Assembly: GCA_035235625.1 (NCBI GenBank) | Contig: CP141149.1 | Span: 11,438,893-11,502,892, forward strand | From: Saururus chinensis | Lineage: Eukaryota > Streptophyta > Magnoliopsida > Piperales > Saururaceae | DNA length: 64,000 nt | Direction: 5' to 3' | Shown: positions 24,985-36,512 of the stretch, in pieces | Position numbering within the stretch: position 1 is the stretch's first letter | How the letters are laid out: each line of letters starts with the position of its first letter | Program-made: the position numbers and the translations under genes | Notes under the pieces: generated by a model | What the model saw: the letters and a program-made list of their open reading frames with translations, nothing else | Told to the model about the DNA's origin: nothing | The model's database searches: none

Positions 24985-26523
24985 TTGAAATCAAAACCAA
25001 AACTTCACATACAAATCTTAAACTACCTAATCACACTCCCAAACATTATGATCAAACTAGCTTCCCTCCATCTTGCTAGCATCACTTCTTGTTCAAATGA
25101 TCTACAACATCGCATCCGAACAGCAATAATGAAAGATCCCTTGGTGTGCACCCTCCTCCAGCAAGTGAAAGACGACAAGGCTCGTATGTTTTGGCTTGAC
25201 AATAGATTACTGATGACCAAGGGACATCGACTTTATGTTCTAAAAGTAGACCACCTACAGAAAGAACTCTTTCATGAGTGTCATGACACTCCTTGGGCTG
25301 GCCATTCGGGTATCCATTGCACACTGGCCTTTCCGTAATGGGCTTATTTATGGCCTCACATGGGCAAATGACGTTGAGGCATATGCCCGAACATGCCTTA
25401 CGTGCTAACAAGACAAAGTGCTATGGGGCATCTTTGAATCACTGCCTGTACCACAGGGACCTTGGGAAAGTGTTTCTCTCGACTTTATCTCAACATTGCC
25501 CAAAGTTGGTGGATACAAATCAATCTTGGTGGTTGTTGACCATTTCTCTAAATATGTTACCTTCATGCCAGCTCCCAAACATTGCACCGCTGAAGAATCT
25601 ACCCACCTCTTTCTGAAGAATGTTGTCAAGTATTGGGGGGTGCTGCAAACCATTGTAAGCAATCGAGATGGACATTTCAAAAGACACTTCTGGACGGAAT
25701 TATTTAAGCTGCTTTGGTCGAAGATAAGTTTCTCATCGAGCATGCATCCTCAAACTGATGGCCAAATAGAATGCGTCAATGCTCTCCTTGAGGAGTATCT
25801 ATGCCACATCATTAGTGCCAACTAGAAGAACTGGGTCAATCTCCTCGATGTGACTTAGTTCTCCTACAACTTAGAGAAGACTTCCGCCACTAACCAGAGG
25901 CCCTTCTAGTTAGCCACCGGCCACTAGCCTGTCACACCCAACACATTGGCTCTGGGCTATAATAGCAACAGTCCCCCTACCTTCCACCTCACACTGGAAC
26001 ATAACCTCTGAAATTACTCGTGCCTATCTCGAGGAGGCCACTGCCCGCGCAAAGAAGTGGGCCGATCAAGGTAGCCAACCCTCCACCTTTAGTGTGGGGG
26101 ATCTCGTGCTTATCAAGCTCAACCCTGCTCAACTGAAGCTTTTCTGCTAGCTACAAAGGCCTCATTTGCAAGTATGAAGGCCCCGTACCCATTTTTCAAC
26201 GGGTCGGAAAAGTATCTTACAAAGTGCAACTACCACCCTGGATGCAGATCCAACCCATCTTCCATGCCAACTATCTAAAACCATACCACGCAAATATTAA
26301 AGACCTCTCCAGACAACACATTGCACACGACAATCCCAAAGTCACCGCCAATGTCAGAATTCTAGACGAAATCATTGTTGAACGTGAAGTTGAATGCGGC
26401 AAGGAGAAAACTCGTGAATTCCTCATCAAATGGAGAGACCTTCCACACAGTTGGGAGCCAGAAGAACTCCTCAACCACCATGCTGATCAAGTCAAAGCCT
26501 ACCTCCTGGAGAAGCGTCAATGA
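24985..26523 (+). pseudogene. Chromovirus (Ty3/gypsy) pol fragment: integrase and chromodomain
   Basis: The remnant starts in the integrase zinc-binding region ('HECHDTPWAGHSG', 25270-25310). Stops and frameshifts follow to about 25417. The integrase core at 25418-25825 has 'DFISTLPKVGG', 'VVVDHFSKY', 'SNRDGHF' (usually SDRD) and 'HPQTDGQIECVN'. A decayed section (25826-26220) precedes 'FHANYLKPYH' and a C-terminal chromodomain at 26224-26523 ('EIIVEREVE', 'FLIKWRDLPHSWEPEELL'). The integrase would insert the element, and the chromodomain is thought to steer it to certain chromatin. Everything upstream of the integrase, including the 5' LTR, is missing. Confidence 0.8.
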
Positions 26524-26552
26524 GTACGTTGACAGAATTGAGTGGGAGACCA

Positions 26553-27007
26553 TGTCACGGACTGCATTCCGGGCACCTTACCAATTCCCTTTTTGCTTTA
26601 TATACATGTACTTTTCTTTATTTTCATGTATATTCTTTATTTATGTTTTATGGTGCAACCATGCCCATACAGCCACTTTGGCTGCCACTCAAGCCATATA
26701 CAAAAAATTTCTTATGCTATATAGGGGGGAGTGAGTAGTTGTGCTATTGGTCATAGTGTTGTTGCACCCATTGCTAGTAAACATGCTGATAGTGAATGCA
26801 TCTATTTTCCATGCATGTGTTCATTCGTTTCCTTACAATGTGACTCTCTTTCTACCCCCTACCTTTTTGCTTTGTATGAGCGCCCTCAAGTGATTTGCAC
26901 AACGCATCCATGCAAGACAAGCCATTCATCCCAAACAAAGGCTTGCTTGGTGGGCCTTTAGCCTGCAACCACTATACGGTCGGTTGCCCAAGAGCACGTC
27001 CGTGACA
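26553..27007 (+). mobile_element. 3' LTR of the truncated chromovirus
   Basis: 455 bp with perfect 10-bp terminal inverted repeats TGTCACGGAC / GTCCGTGACA. It is preceded by a polypurine tract 'GAGTGGGAGACCA' at about 26540-26552. Right flank ACGCG; the left partner is lost. The right flank continues with element A LTR sequence (matching from about 13805), so this chromovirus inserted into that LTR. Confidence 0.85.
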
Positions 27008-27747
27008 ACGCGCCGTTCTTTCTTTTACACATTCCAAAAATTTCTCTCCCTCATTCGGAGTCCGAATAAGACAATTCAAGAGTCTTTTCCAGCTAAATCA
27101 AGCATGCCCAACATGGTAGTGGGGTCAGTTTTTCTATTTGAGAACTTTTCGATTCCAAATTTTTGCACTTCAAGTTGGAGGTAGGGAGTTTTAAGCTCTA
27201 AATTGATGCTCTACTTGTATATTTACTTTTTCTTATCTATTCTCATTTAATTTCAGCTTTTTCAAGTTATTTTTGGAGGATATTATGATAATGAAATGTT
27301 ATTTGCATTCTTGGAAAATATTGAATTGTTTTGATGGGTAGTTATTTGGCATGAGACAAAAAACTATCGTTTTGACAGATAGTTATTTGGCATAAGACCA
27401 AAAACTATCGGAGCATAGCTCCTTGATACCTGCCAAGAAAAATAATTGGCAATAGCGTGCGCATGGGGTGTGGAGCATCATGGGAAAGCTCCATGCTCAA
27501 ACAAGCCTCTCAAAACCCCATAAATGTCAGGAGGAACGCCATTAGGTATCATGGCTATTGGATTGATCATCATCGAGCAAACCGTCGATTTTGATTGTGT
27601 TCCTAAAACTATTTCTTGAACTAATTTTCTAAAACTATTTATTGAACTAGTGTGTAAAAGTAGAATATGCCTCAATTTTTGTATAACTATGAGCTCTACC
27701 CACTGTGATCTGAGGCATGTAAAATAATTTTACTATGCGATGTAAAC

Positions 27748-27750
<3 letters not shown>

Positions 27751-27800
<50 letters not shown>
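27751..27800. repeat. (AT)n microsatellite in the second element A LTR
   Basis: About 25 AT units, equivalent to the shorter tract at 14742-14776. Confidence 0.9.
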
Positions 27801-27804
<4 letters not shown>

Positions 27805-27918
27805 TTTGGTTGTGCTTTTATTCGGATGCATTTTATATTTTAAGTTTTATATTATGTGTGATTGTATGTTTGTTATACGTCCCGATGGCTGTCACGTTCA
27901 ATTGCTTGAGAATAATAT

Positions 27919-28292
27919 TGTTGTGCACGATGCCCAACTCGACCCCTGTTTCACTGCTTATTAGTTACTTTGACTTACTTTATTATTTTCGTACGATTTG
28001 CTATTGTAATAGTTAGTATGTTGGATGTTTAGATGTATTATGGGTTGGTTTAGTCAGTGGCCCGGGTTAGCCGAACCACTGACTGTTAGGTGCTCCTAGG
28101 GAAGTGGGCCGGCCCGAGTTGGGGTTGGCGCGAATCCCTAGGGGACTGGTCGTCCCCTATATGGGTCGATCCCTGTTGCTTTTGGAGATTATGCAAAGTA
28201 TTGATCACAGTTTCTCCCCTTTCTTCTCCAATTCTCCCCTTTCACTGCGTAGTACTCCTAGGTACCGTTTGTGCCTGTAATCGGGCACAACA
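27919..28292 (+). repeat. 5' LTR of the young gypsy element
   Basis: 374 bp, TGTTGTGC...GCACAACA, with the exact initiator-Met PBS two bases downstream. Confidence 0.92.
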
Positions 28293-28321
28293 TTGGTATC
28301 AGAGCGTTATGATTCTCGGAC

Positions 28322-28804
28322 ATGGCTCGAGGAAAGCAAACTGCTGCGGTTCTGGAGGTTCAGATGGAGAAGGAGGCACCAGCGTCAGCGCCTGCTTCTA
28401 CGGACATCCCGAAGGACGATCTTCCTGCCACCGCCGGCGATACTAGACTTGAAAGACTCATCACAGCGCTGGAGACTTTGACATCGTACATGGCGACCAC
28501 AGGGGGACGCACAGCGCCCATCCTGCCAGGGCCGCCTCCTATGGTCATGGAGAAGGGCGGGCCGTCCCATACTGCTGAGACCACCCTCCCTTGCCCTTCG
28601 GCGACCGTGGACGTCGACACACGAGTCTTCCCTAGCCCAGCGTGCTGCCCTCCCGGAATTCCAGCAAACGAGGGGCGCCGCCAGGCCTGGGACATGCGAG
28701 GCACACCAGGTGTTCGAGATAATGCCCAGATGATGCCACGTGGATGCTCTTGGTTCGCAAGAAAGATGGATCGTGGCGGTTTTGTGTGGATTACCGTGCT
28801 CTAA
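28322..28804 (+). pseudogene. Truncated gag leader of the young gypsy element
   Basis: Open from an ATG 17 bases after the PBS. The N-terminal part (MARGKQ..., 'DTRLERLITALETL') resembles the variable start of chromovirus gag. The conserved gag domain and CCHC knuckle are absent. From about 28735 the frame simply reads pol sequence out of frame until 28804. This is therefore not a functional gag. Confidence 0.65.
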
Positions 28805-31332
28805 ACGCCATCACTGTCAAAGATAAGTACCCCATCCCTGTGATTGAAGAATTGTTGGATGAATTGACAGATGCCAGCGTCTTTAGTAAGCTTGATCTTC
28901 GTTCTGGGTATCATCAGATTCGTGTGCAGCCCTCTGATGTCCACAAGACCGCATTCCGGACTCATGATGGCCACTTCGAATTCTTAGTCATGCCTTTTGG
29001 GCTGACCAATGCCCCCTCCACGTTCCAGTCTCTCATGAATGATATTTTCCGGCCTTTTCTTTGTCGGCACCTATTGGTCTTCTTTGATGATATTTTGGTC
29101 TACAGCTGGTCGTGGGACGAACACTTGACTCATCTCAGGTCGGTTTTCTCTATATTGCGTGCTAATTCCTTATTTCTGAAACATTCCAAGTGTTCCTTTG
29201 GCAGCCCGCAAGTTGAGTATTTGGGTCACATTATTTCTCAGCACGGTGTTGCTACTGACCCGGCCAAAGTGGCCGCTATGCTATCCTGGCCGACTCCAAC
29301 ATGTGTCCGAGCGCTGCGGGGTTTCCTTGGTCTGACCGGCTATTATCGCTGGTTTATCCAGCGGTATGGTGAATTGGCTCGTCCCCTTACAGAACTATTG
29401 AAGAAGGGGGTGTTCATATGGTCGCCAGCGGCCCAAGCAGCCTTCAATGAGTTAAAGCAAGCCATGGCGTCTGCCCCGGTCCTGCTTCTACCAGATTTTA
29501 GTCGGCCGTTTGTGGTGGAGACGGACGCGTCGGAGAAAGGCTTGGGTGTTGTCCTCTTGCAGGATGACAGGCCCCTCGCTTATTTCAGCAAAGCACTCGC
29601 TGATCGCTCCTTGTCGATGTCAGTGTACGAGAAGGAAATGTTGGCTATCATCCTCGCCGTTGCCAAATGGCGGCCGTATCTATTAGGTCGTCGGTTTCTG
29701 ATTTGCACCGATCATCAACCACTGAAATATTTTTTGGACCAGCGTGTGTCTACTCCGGCTCAGCAGAGATGGGTGAGTAAGTTGCTTGGCTATGATTACG
29801 AATTGGTGTACAAGAAAGGGTCCGACAATATCGTTGCTGATGCACTCTCTCGTAGTCCAGCCCCTGGGTCTTGCTGCACCGTCTCTACCCTGTCTTGCCC
29901 GTTTATTGAGGAGATCCAGCGCGCATATGGCTTGGATTCATGGACGCAGGGTGTTATTGACGCCATTCAGGCCGAACCAGCAACGCGGCCTTCCTTTGTG
30001 TGGCGGGATGGCCTTTTATTCTGGAAAAACCGCTTGTGGGTACCGGCGGTTCCTGATTTGCGCCACCGTATCATTTCACATTTCCATGACACCCCGGTGG
30101 CTGGTCATGAGGGGTCCTTCCGTACATATAAGCGGCTTAGTCAGAGCTTCTTATGGAGGGGTGTTCGTCGGGCTGTCCACGATTACGTTGCGGCTTGTGA
30201 TGTTTGTCAACGGGCAAAAGCCACAACCACCTCCCCCGCCGGGTTGCTCCATCCCCTACCTATCCCCGAGCAGGTTTGAGACGACATTTCGATGGATTTC
30301 GTGGAGGCTTTACCGGTCGTACAGGGTAAGTCCGTCGTCATGGTTGTCGTGGACAGATTGTCGAAGTATGCCCATTTTTGCGCACTTGGCCATCCCTTCA
30401 CTGCGAAGATGGTTGCTGAGCTCTTTGTTCGTGAGGTAGTCCGCTTGCATGGTATACCTCGCACTATTATTTCTGATCGGGATCGGATATTTCTCTCCCA
30501 GTTTTGGCAGGAGTTTTTCCTATTGCAGGGGTCTTCTTTACATATGAGCACCGCTTATCATCCTCAGACCGATGGCCAGACGGAAGTGGTTAATCGTTGC
30601 TTGGAACAATACCTCCGTTGTTTCACCATGCAGCAGCCCCGCAAATGGCTTCAACTCCTTCCCTGGGCTGAGTGGTCGTATAATACGGCTTATCATACGC
30701 GTGCGGGGTTCACCCCATTCGAGGTGCTTTATGGGCGGCCGCCGCCGACTGTCTTATCTTATGTGCCGAGTCGTTCCTCTGTTGCTGAGGTGGATTATAT
30801 GTTGCAAACGCGGGATGAGGTCTTACGTCAATTAAAGGTAAATCTCTCAGCTGCCCAGAACCGGATGAAGCAGGTTTATGATCGTCATCATATGGATCGG
30901 GAATTTGCTGTTGGTGATTTGGTCTATGTCTCGGTCCTTCCCCAACGTCAGACCTCTCTGTTTCAGCCGGCGAACTCCAAGCTGGCCCCCCGCTTTCATG
31001 GGCCATATGTTATTGAGGAGCGTATTGGACAGGTGGCCTACCGCCTCACTCTTCCTCCTGATTCTTTAGTTCATCCAGTGTTTCATGTCTCTCGTCTACG
31101 CCGTTTTGTGGGTGATGCTGCTGTGGCGCGTGCCGCGCCTCCTCCTCCTTTAGTGGGGCCGCCTATGTCCGCTAATCCTGTTCCTGCTGCTATTCTCCAG
31201 AAGCGTCGGGTTCGCCGTTCCGGCCGTATTGTCACAGAAGTTTTGCTGTCTTGGCAGGGTCAGCCTTTGGAGGATGCCACGTGGATGCTTGAAGATGACT
31301 TTCTGGCTCGATTTCCTGGTTGGTGGCCTTGA
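28744..31332 (+). pseudogene. Pol of the young gypsy element: RT, RNase H, integrase, chromodomain; one stop codon
   Basis: One frame from 28744 to 31332, broken only by TGA at 30277-30279 (in the position of a conserved Trp before 'DDISMDF'). RT starts abruptly at 'LLVRKKDGSWRFCVDYRALN' and has 'MPFGLTNAP' and catalytic 'FFDDILVYS' (about residues 113-121). RNase H has 'VETDASEKG', 'YEKEMLAI' and 'CTDHQPLKY'. The integrase zinc motif spans 'HFHDTPVAGH' to 'CDVCQRAK'. The integrase core has D in 'VVVDRLSKY', D in 'ISDRDRIF' and E in 'QTDGQTEVVN', all three catalytic acids present. The chromodomain near the end reads 'VLLSWQGQPLEDATW'. Protease and the RT N-terminus are missing, so it could not work without help. 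Confidence 0.88.
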
Positions 31333-31363
31333 GGACAAGGTGAATGGCAGAAGCGTGGTGGAG

Positions 31364-31737
31364 TGTTGTGCACGATGCCCAACTCGACCCCTATTTCACT
31401 GCTTATTAGTTACTTTGACTTACTTTATTATTTTCGTACGATTTGCTATTGTAATAGTTAGTATGTTGGATGTTTAGATGTATTATGGGTTGGTTCAGTC
31501 AGTGGCCCGGGTTAGCCGAACCACTGACTGTTAGGCGCTCCTAGGGAAGTGGGTCGGCCCGGGTTGGGGTTGGCTCGAATCCCTAGGGGACTGGTCGTGC
31601 CCTATATGGGTCGATCCCTGTTGCTTTTGGAGATTATGCAAAGTATTGATCACAGTTTCTCCCCTTTCTTCTCCAATTCTCCCCTTTCACTGCGTAGTAC
31701 TCCTAGGTACCGTTTGTGCCTGTAATCTGGCACAACA
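31364..31737 (+). repeat. 3' LTR of the young gypsy element
   Basis: 374 bp, 8 substitutions relative to the 5' LTR by eye (5 transitions, 3 transversions). Preceded by 'AAGCGTGGTGGAG'. Confidence 0.92.
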
Positions 31738-31799
31738 AATATATACGTGTCAGACAAAATTTATGATATTTATATCTTTTAAAAATGGCAGCTGTCACA

Positions 31800-31980
31800 T
31801 TTATGATTGCTAATGCGTTGAGGGAGATGACATCTACTATGAAGATGTTTCATTATGTGATCCCACACGAGTGGCCATGCGGGTTTTGCACGAGATACCT
31901 AATATGGATGAGATGGAGATATTTAGGGCATTGGTATTACTTAAGTCACTTGAAGAAAAGGAAAACTTCGTTTTGTAAAT
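31800..31980 (+). pseudogene. Possible PIF/Harbinger ORF1 (Myb/SANT-type) C-terminal remnant
   Basis: A frame here reads 'AMRVLHEIPNMDEMEIFRAL' followed by 'LLKSLEEKENFV', then a stop. The pattern 'hAhxVLxxIPxLxxxExxxA..hL....kA..Fh' is the C-terminal tail of plant Myb/SANT-like ORF1 proteins that accompany PIF/Harbinger transposases. It lies on the same strand just upstream of the transposase. Its 5' part is lost at the element A LTR. Family call is by pattern only. Confidence 0.45.
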
Positions 31981-32325
31981 GTGGAGGTGGCTTCATTGGT
32001 GCTTTGACAGATGCCCATAGTATGGACTTTTTTGGGTTGATAAATACTAGTTAGTACTAACTTATATGTAGGATGACAATGTTTGTTAAATACTTGTTAA
32101 ATACTATCATGGTTGAATGTAGTTATGTGTACTCATTAGTGACTTTGGTGATGTTGTTGCTTAGTTGAATGTGGTTGTGTGCACTCAATATTAAATACTT
32201 TGTATTAAAAGTTTATATTGTTGGTTGTATGCATATATTTTTATAGTTGGTTGTGTTATTTCTTTGGTAATACAACTTTATGGAATGATGTAGTTAATTA
32301 TGTTATATGTTGATTTCCAGCATAC

Positions 32326-33552
32326 GTGTTTTTGACACAAAAAATGATTCGGTTGGCATTTAGCATAGCATTGGCTGAATTAGGTCATTCTTTTTGTCAT
32401 TTGAGGTTACCTCCTACATGTAGAAATTACATTTTTGGAGAGGGAGGTACATCTTATATTAGAAGGGCCTTAATGATTGATGCTAAATTGTTTAGGGGTG
32501 TTTATATAATGTACCCAACGCCATTTAAGAAGTTGTGTCACATTCTAAAAGAAAAAAGACATTTAAAAAGTACTAGATATATTATTGTAGAGGAGCAAGT
32601 GGCTATAACAATAATAACTCTTGGTCAAGGACAACAATATAATGTGACAAGGGGGCATTTTAAACTTTCAGTATGGATGGTGAGTACTCATTTCAACAAT
32701 GTGTTAAATGGAATTTTAGCATTACGTAAAGATTATGTGAAGGCACCTACCTCTTCACTCCATCCTAAAATTGGAGATGATGAAATATTATTTCCATACT
32801 ATAAGGTAATTATTTTAAAAAAAATAGTAGAAGATTTATATAATCTTATATTTAATATAATTGGAGGATTGTGTTGGTGCATTGGATGGGACACATGTTG
32901 TTGCACATATTATGGGTGCAAATCAAATAAAATTTTAAAAAATGAAGAGTAAAGTTATACACAATGTGTTGATGGCATGTAATTTTGACATGAAGTTTAC
33001 ATACGTCTTGGTTGGGTGGGTGGGTTCTGCAAATGTTTCTACTATCTTAAAGACAACTAATACAACACGAAGTAAAAGTCAGAAATTAAAAGTCCCTCAA
33101 GGTAATAAAATTTATAATTGCTTAATTATTTTGTTCAATAGCTATTTGGTTTCTCATTATCGTAATATTATCTTGAGTACATGTAAATATTTATTAGTGG
33201 ATGTGGGGTTTGCAAATCTTTCAGGTTTTCTAGCTCCATATCGTAGCACCCAAAATCGTTTGAATAGGTTTGGCCCAAATCCACCACAAAATGCTAAAAA
33301 AATATTCAAGCTCTATCCTTCTTCATTGAGGAACATGATGGAGCGCACATTTTGAGTATGGAAGAATTGTTTTGAAATATTGTCGAACAAATGTCTTAAA
33401 TTTTCATACGAGATACTTAAAATTGTTGTTGTCGTAGCTATTATTTATGATTTCATTAAGAAAGAAAATAAAGATGATGAGTTGAGTGATGATGAATTAC
33501 ATGATAAAGAACTTCCACCAAATGCACCAAATTTAGAAGATTATCGGTCATG
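32326..33552 (+). pseudogene. PIF/Harbinger transposase (DDE_4/HARBI1-like), broken
   Basis: Similarity to the plant PIF/Harbinger nuclease in order: 'LKSTRYIIVEEQVAI' (helix-turn-helix part), 'HFNNVLNGILALRKDYVKAP', 'HPKIGDDEILFPYY'. After a frameshift before about 32867 comes 'DCVGALDGTHVVAHI', with the first catalytic Asp at 32885. The rest is in the same frame but after a TAA near 32938: 'NVLMACNFDMKFTYVLVGWVGSA', 'LLVDVGFANLSGFLAPYR' (second Asp near 33200) and 'NMMERTF' (catalytic Glu near 33341), then TGA. All three catalytic acids are visible. About 95 bases between 'KVPQG' and 'KYLLVD' look like an intron starting GTAATA. The enzyme cuts and moves the transposon. This copy is dead. 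Confidence 0.8.
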
Positions 33553-34384
33553 AGCAAATAAAATAGCGAGGATGGGTCATTTTTGTAATGAGCTTGCTGC
33601 GAATATGTGGAATTAAAATGATATTTAGGAAGTTATCAAGTGAGACAAAATTATTTAGAAAATAGTTGTTTTGTAGTTGGGAGAGAGAAGAGAGTTGAAT
33701 TCTAGTTTGTTTTATTTCTTATTTGTTTAATGAGTTTGGTATTCTAGAAGAAATGAAAGAATTACGAGGACCTGTAGCCATTTTCATTGTTCTTGCTTTT
33801 TAATTTTACATATAATATTTTATGGAATAGAATCATTGCTAAATGATAGTTTTATACAATTGCATGTGCATAATAATCAATGTGTATTTAGGTTAATGTG
33901 AATCTCTACTATTAATTTTCTGTTTTAAAATAAAAAATATATCCAAGATATTTATTTGGCAGTAAAAAGTGTTTTCAAGATGACCAATTGGTCATCAAGC
34001 ACATTTAGCCAAAAAAAAAATGGTGACAAACATGATGTACATGAAAAAGAATTGAATTATCATTTTTCACATTTTTTTAATAAAATAAAATTAAAATAAA
34101 TACATGGTATGCCATTTTTCTATTTATAACCAAGTAAGTGACTGACTAAATGGTTCACCTAATCCAAACAGACCCTGAGTGTTTGGAAGTTGAAAAGTTA
34201 TCCGTAGAATGAAATCACGCAAGCCTTTAGCACACCATGTACTCAGCAATAAAACTAAAGCTGTTGTTTTTTCTTGGGAAAGAAAGGACATGTTTTTAAC
34301 ACTGAAAATTCTCATAACTAAATTTTTCTAGTAATCCTTTTTAAGTAGCCCCGTTCCTTCGTGAATGTCCCAAAAAGTATGCGA
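33553..34384. other. No gene seen downstream of the Harbinger remnant
   Basis: AT-rich. Probably contains the lost 3' end of the Harbinger element. A 'CCAAACAGACCC' at 34164-34175 resembles a Harbinger-type terminus but no partner was found. Confidence 0.4.
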
Positions 34385-35690
34385 CTATGGATGAGGCTGT
34401 TCACAAGTCGAGTTAGTTTGTCGAGTTGAATAGGCTCAACTTGGTTTAATTCAAATTTGGTTCAACTCAAAGGGATTTTAGCTTGAACTCGGTTAAAGCT
34501 TGAAAGTAAATGAGCCGATCTCAAACAATGACTAGCTCAACTTGACTCAACTAGAAATCTGATCGGTTTGACGTGAGATTGACTCGAAGCTCAGCTCAAT
34601 TTCGACTCGATTTGTTATATATCACTTCTTACATATTATACCTATAATATATAATTTTTTTATCTTTCACCTTTCATGTATCCATAATATTTTATTATTT
34701 TATAAAAATATATATATTATACATATATTAATACATGATATATAATATACTATATAATATGGTATATAATACCATATTATGCTATTATATTTTAAACAAA
34801 TATAAATTTTACTACTAATAAAATTGAGAATGTAGGTGTGATAAATTATTTTATTCCTACTCTACCATTATTCATCTATATAATGTTATTTAATTTTAAA
34901 ATACTACCTTTAATCATTCTAATCCTAATAAATATAAATATGTAGTTCTAATTATATAATAAATATTTTTAATTCAACTAATCATATTAATTTAGATCTA
35001 GTGAATTATATCTAGATTTTGCCTACAAATATATCCAATGAACTAAGTGTAGATTTTACTGATAAGGTCCAATTATATTAATTTTTATTTTTATAGGTAA
35101 TGCACACACCCTAAAACATATTACCACTGAGGTCTAGATAGTGCACTCATCATGAACTTTTTTGCGGTCATTAGACTAATCAGATATGAAATCTATAAAT
35201 AGCACTTGTCATGGCTTTGGTGCCTAGTTAAATTTTTTATGGCTTATTATATGAGATATTTGAATTATATTAGTTAAATTTTTGGTGACCACTGAAAATT
35301 TTTAGTGGGGTAATTTATTGATTCTTATTTTAACTATAGATTTGGAAGTGATATTTACAACTTAAATAAAATGGAACTGTGGTTGTTATAAATTTTTTAT
35401 TTTCGCAATGTTGATGTGATTCTCTAAATTAATATAATTTTTTATAGAAAAAATAATTTGGGTTGTAGTGGGATTCGAGCTCAATTAGAACATAGGTTCA
35501 AAGTACTATAATATATTTTCGAGCTCTAGTATGAGTCGAGTTTCAAGTTCCTTAGCTAAACCAAACTCAAGCTAGGTATCTAGATGTTCGATTGAGTTCG
35601 AGCCGAGTTTTCACAAATCAAACTCAAGTCAAAAAGCCTCAAAGCTCGATTCGACTTGGCTTATTTGCATGTCCACCAATGTGTTCCATA
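34385..35690. repeat. Putative non-autonomous DNA transposon rich in GAGCTCGA/CGAGTC words
   Basis: Two flanking blocks (about 34396-34610 and 35465-35680) rich in 'GTCGAGTTG', 'CTCAACTTGACTC', 'GAGCTCAATT' and 'GATTCGACTTGGC' words lie partly inverted relative to each other, around an AT-rich core with no coding sequence. This composition is typical of a common class of plant hAT-like repeats. Ends and TSD could not be fixed. Confidence 0.4.
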
Positions 35691-36512
35691 TAAGCAATAA
35701 GTAGAAGATCCCAATTAAGACATTATTTGCATATATATGCACATTGAATTTAAGTTTTGAAGCAGTTTAAGTAGATGGTGGTTTTACTACAAGACTTTAA
35801 TTTCAATAGTTGAATGCATACAGTGTTTTTTGCAAAAGATAATTAAAATAAGTCGAGATACTGTACTCTAGTAATTTCTAGTAATTAGGATTTCGCACAT
35901 AATTTGTATTGTATGTTAGTAAAAGCGTGTCCTTTGAAAAGCAGTCTAAAGAAACCCATTAATTTATCAAGATCTAAAAAAGACTTTCAACAATTTACCC
36001 CTCCTTAACAACAAAATTATGAATAGTGATGATTATTTTACCCTTAACAATTTTCAATAATTCGCCATTAAAATGGTGACACTCTATGTCCTAACCGATT
36101 AAAAATATCCATGCGTTGGCACGAACCTGTTTCAATCTATGCCTGCTTACGCTTTCCTGTGCCACCAATTCCCAACCCAGACCCTTTCTTGATTCCTCTA
36201 TATATCATGTTAGTAGCCCTATGTAGCCGTCACGGGCTCGCTAGCTGCATCCTAGCATAAAAGACATTCCGTAATACAACTAAGAAAACAAAGCTACATC
36301 TCATCATACATCTCGCTGTTAAAAAAACCCCATTTCACAAAACAAAAACCAGAAATTACGGTCAAAAAGTTCCCCATTGTCTTTCATCTTTTTTATCTCC
36401 CCATCCCCCACCATTTCAAAATCCTATTTAGTGGCCAAAACTCCAGCTAATGTTGATGGCATTTGCATGTTATATACAGCATATTTAGATGTTTAATTAT
36501 GTGAGCATATGT
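35691..36512. other. Region downstream of the TPR gene, no gene seen
   Basis: No coding pattern. Presumably includes the TPR gene 3' UTR next to 36512. No clear AATAAA was identified in the transcript sense. Confidence 0.4.

Larger units (their letters stand above)
27919..31737 (+). mobile_element. Structurally complete, internally deleted chromovirus (Ty3/gypsy)
   Basis: 3819 bp. LTRs at 27919-28292 and 31364-31737 are both 374 bp and start TGTTGTGC, ending in GCACAACA. Perfect 5-bp TSD AATAT flanks it (27914-27918 and 31738-31742). PBS TGGTATCAGAGC at 28294-28305 is the exact initiator-Met complement, and a purine-rich tract precedes the 3' LTR. I count 8 LTR differences (about 2.1%), so insertion is fairly recent. 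The gag core, zinc knuckle, protease and RT N-terminus are missing between about 28735 and 28744. Pol is open except for one TGA at 30277. It is GC-richer than its surroundings. Confidence 0.92.
27008..31799 (+). mobile_element. Second LTR of element A (partial), split by a younger gypsy element
   Basis: 27008-27918 plus 31738-31799 align with 13805-14949 of the first element A LTR, ending 'GCTGTCACA' at 31799. The first roughly 525 bases are missing at the chromovirus junction. A complete gypsy element occupies 27919-31737. No primer-binding site follows, so this is the outer end of element A. The right flank runs into PIF/Harbinger coding sequence. Confidence 0.8.

Noticed and set aside
28293-28306. 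TGGTATCAGAGC blocks (also near 14952 and 51953) as tRNA gene pieces
   Set aside because: They are retrotransposon primer-binding sites; no cloverleaf or A/B box surrounds them.
34164-34175. CCAAACAGACCC as a Harbinger terminal inverted repeat
   Set aside because: No matching left terminus or 3-bp target duplication was found.
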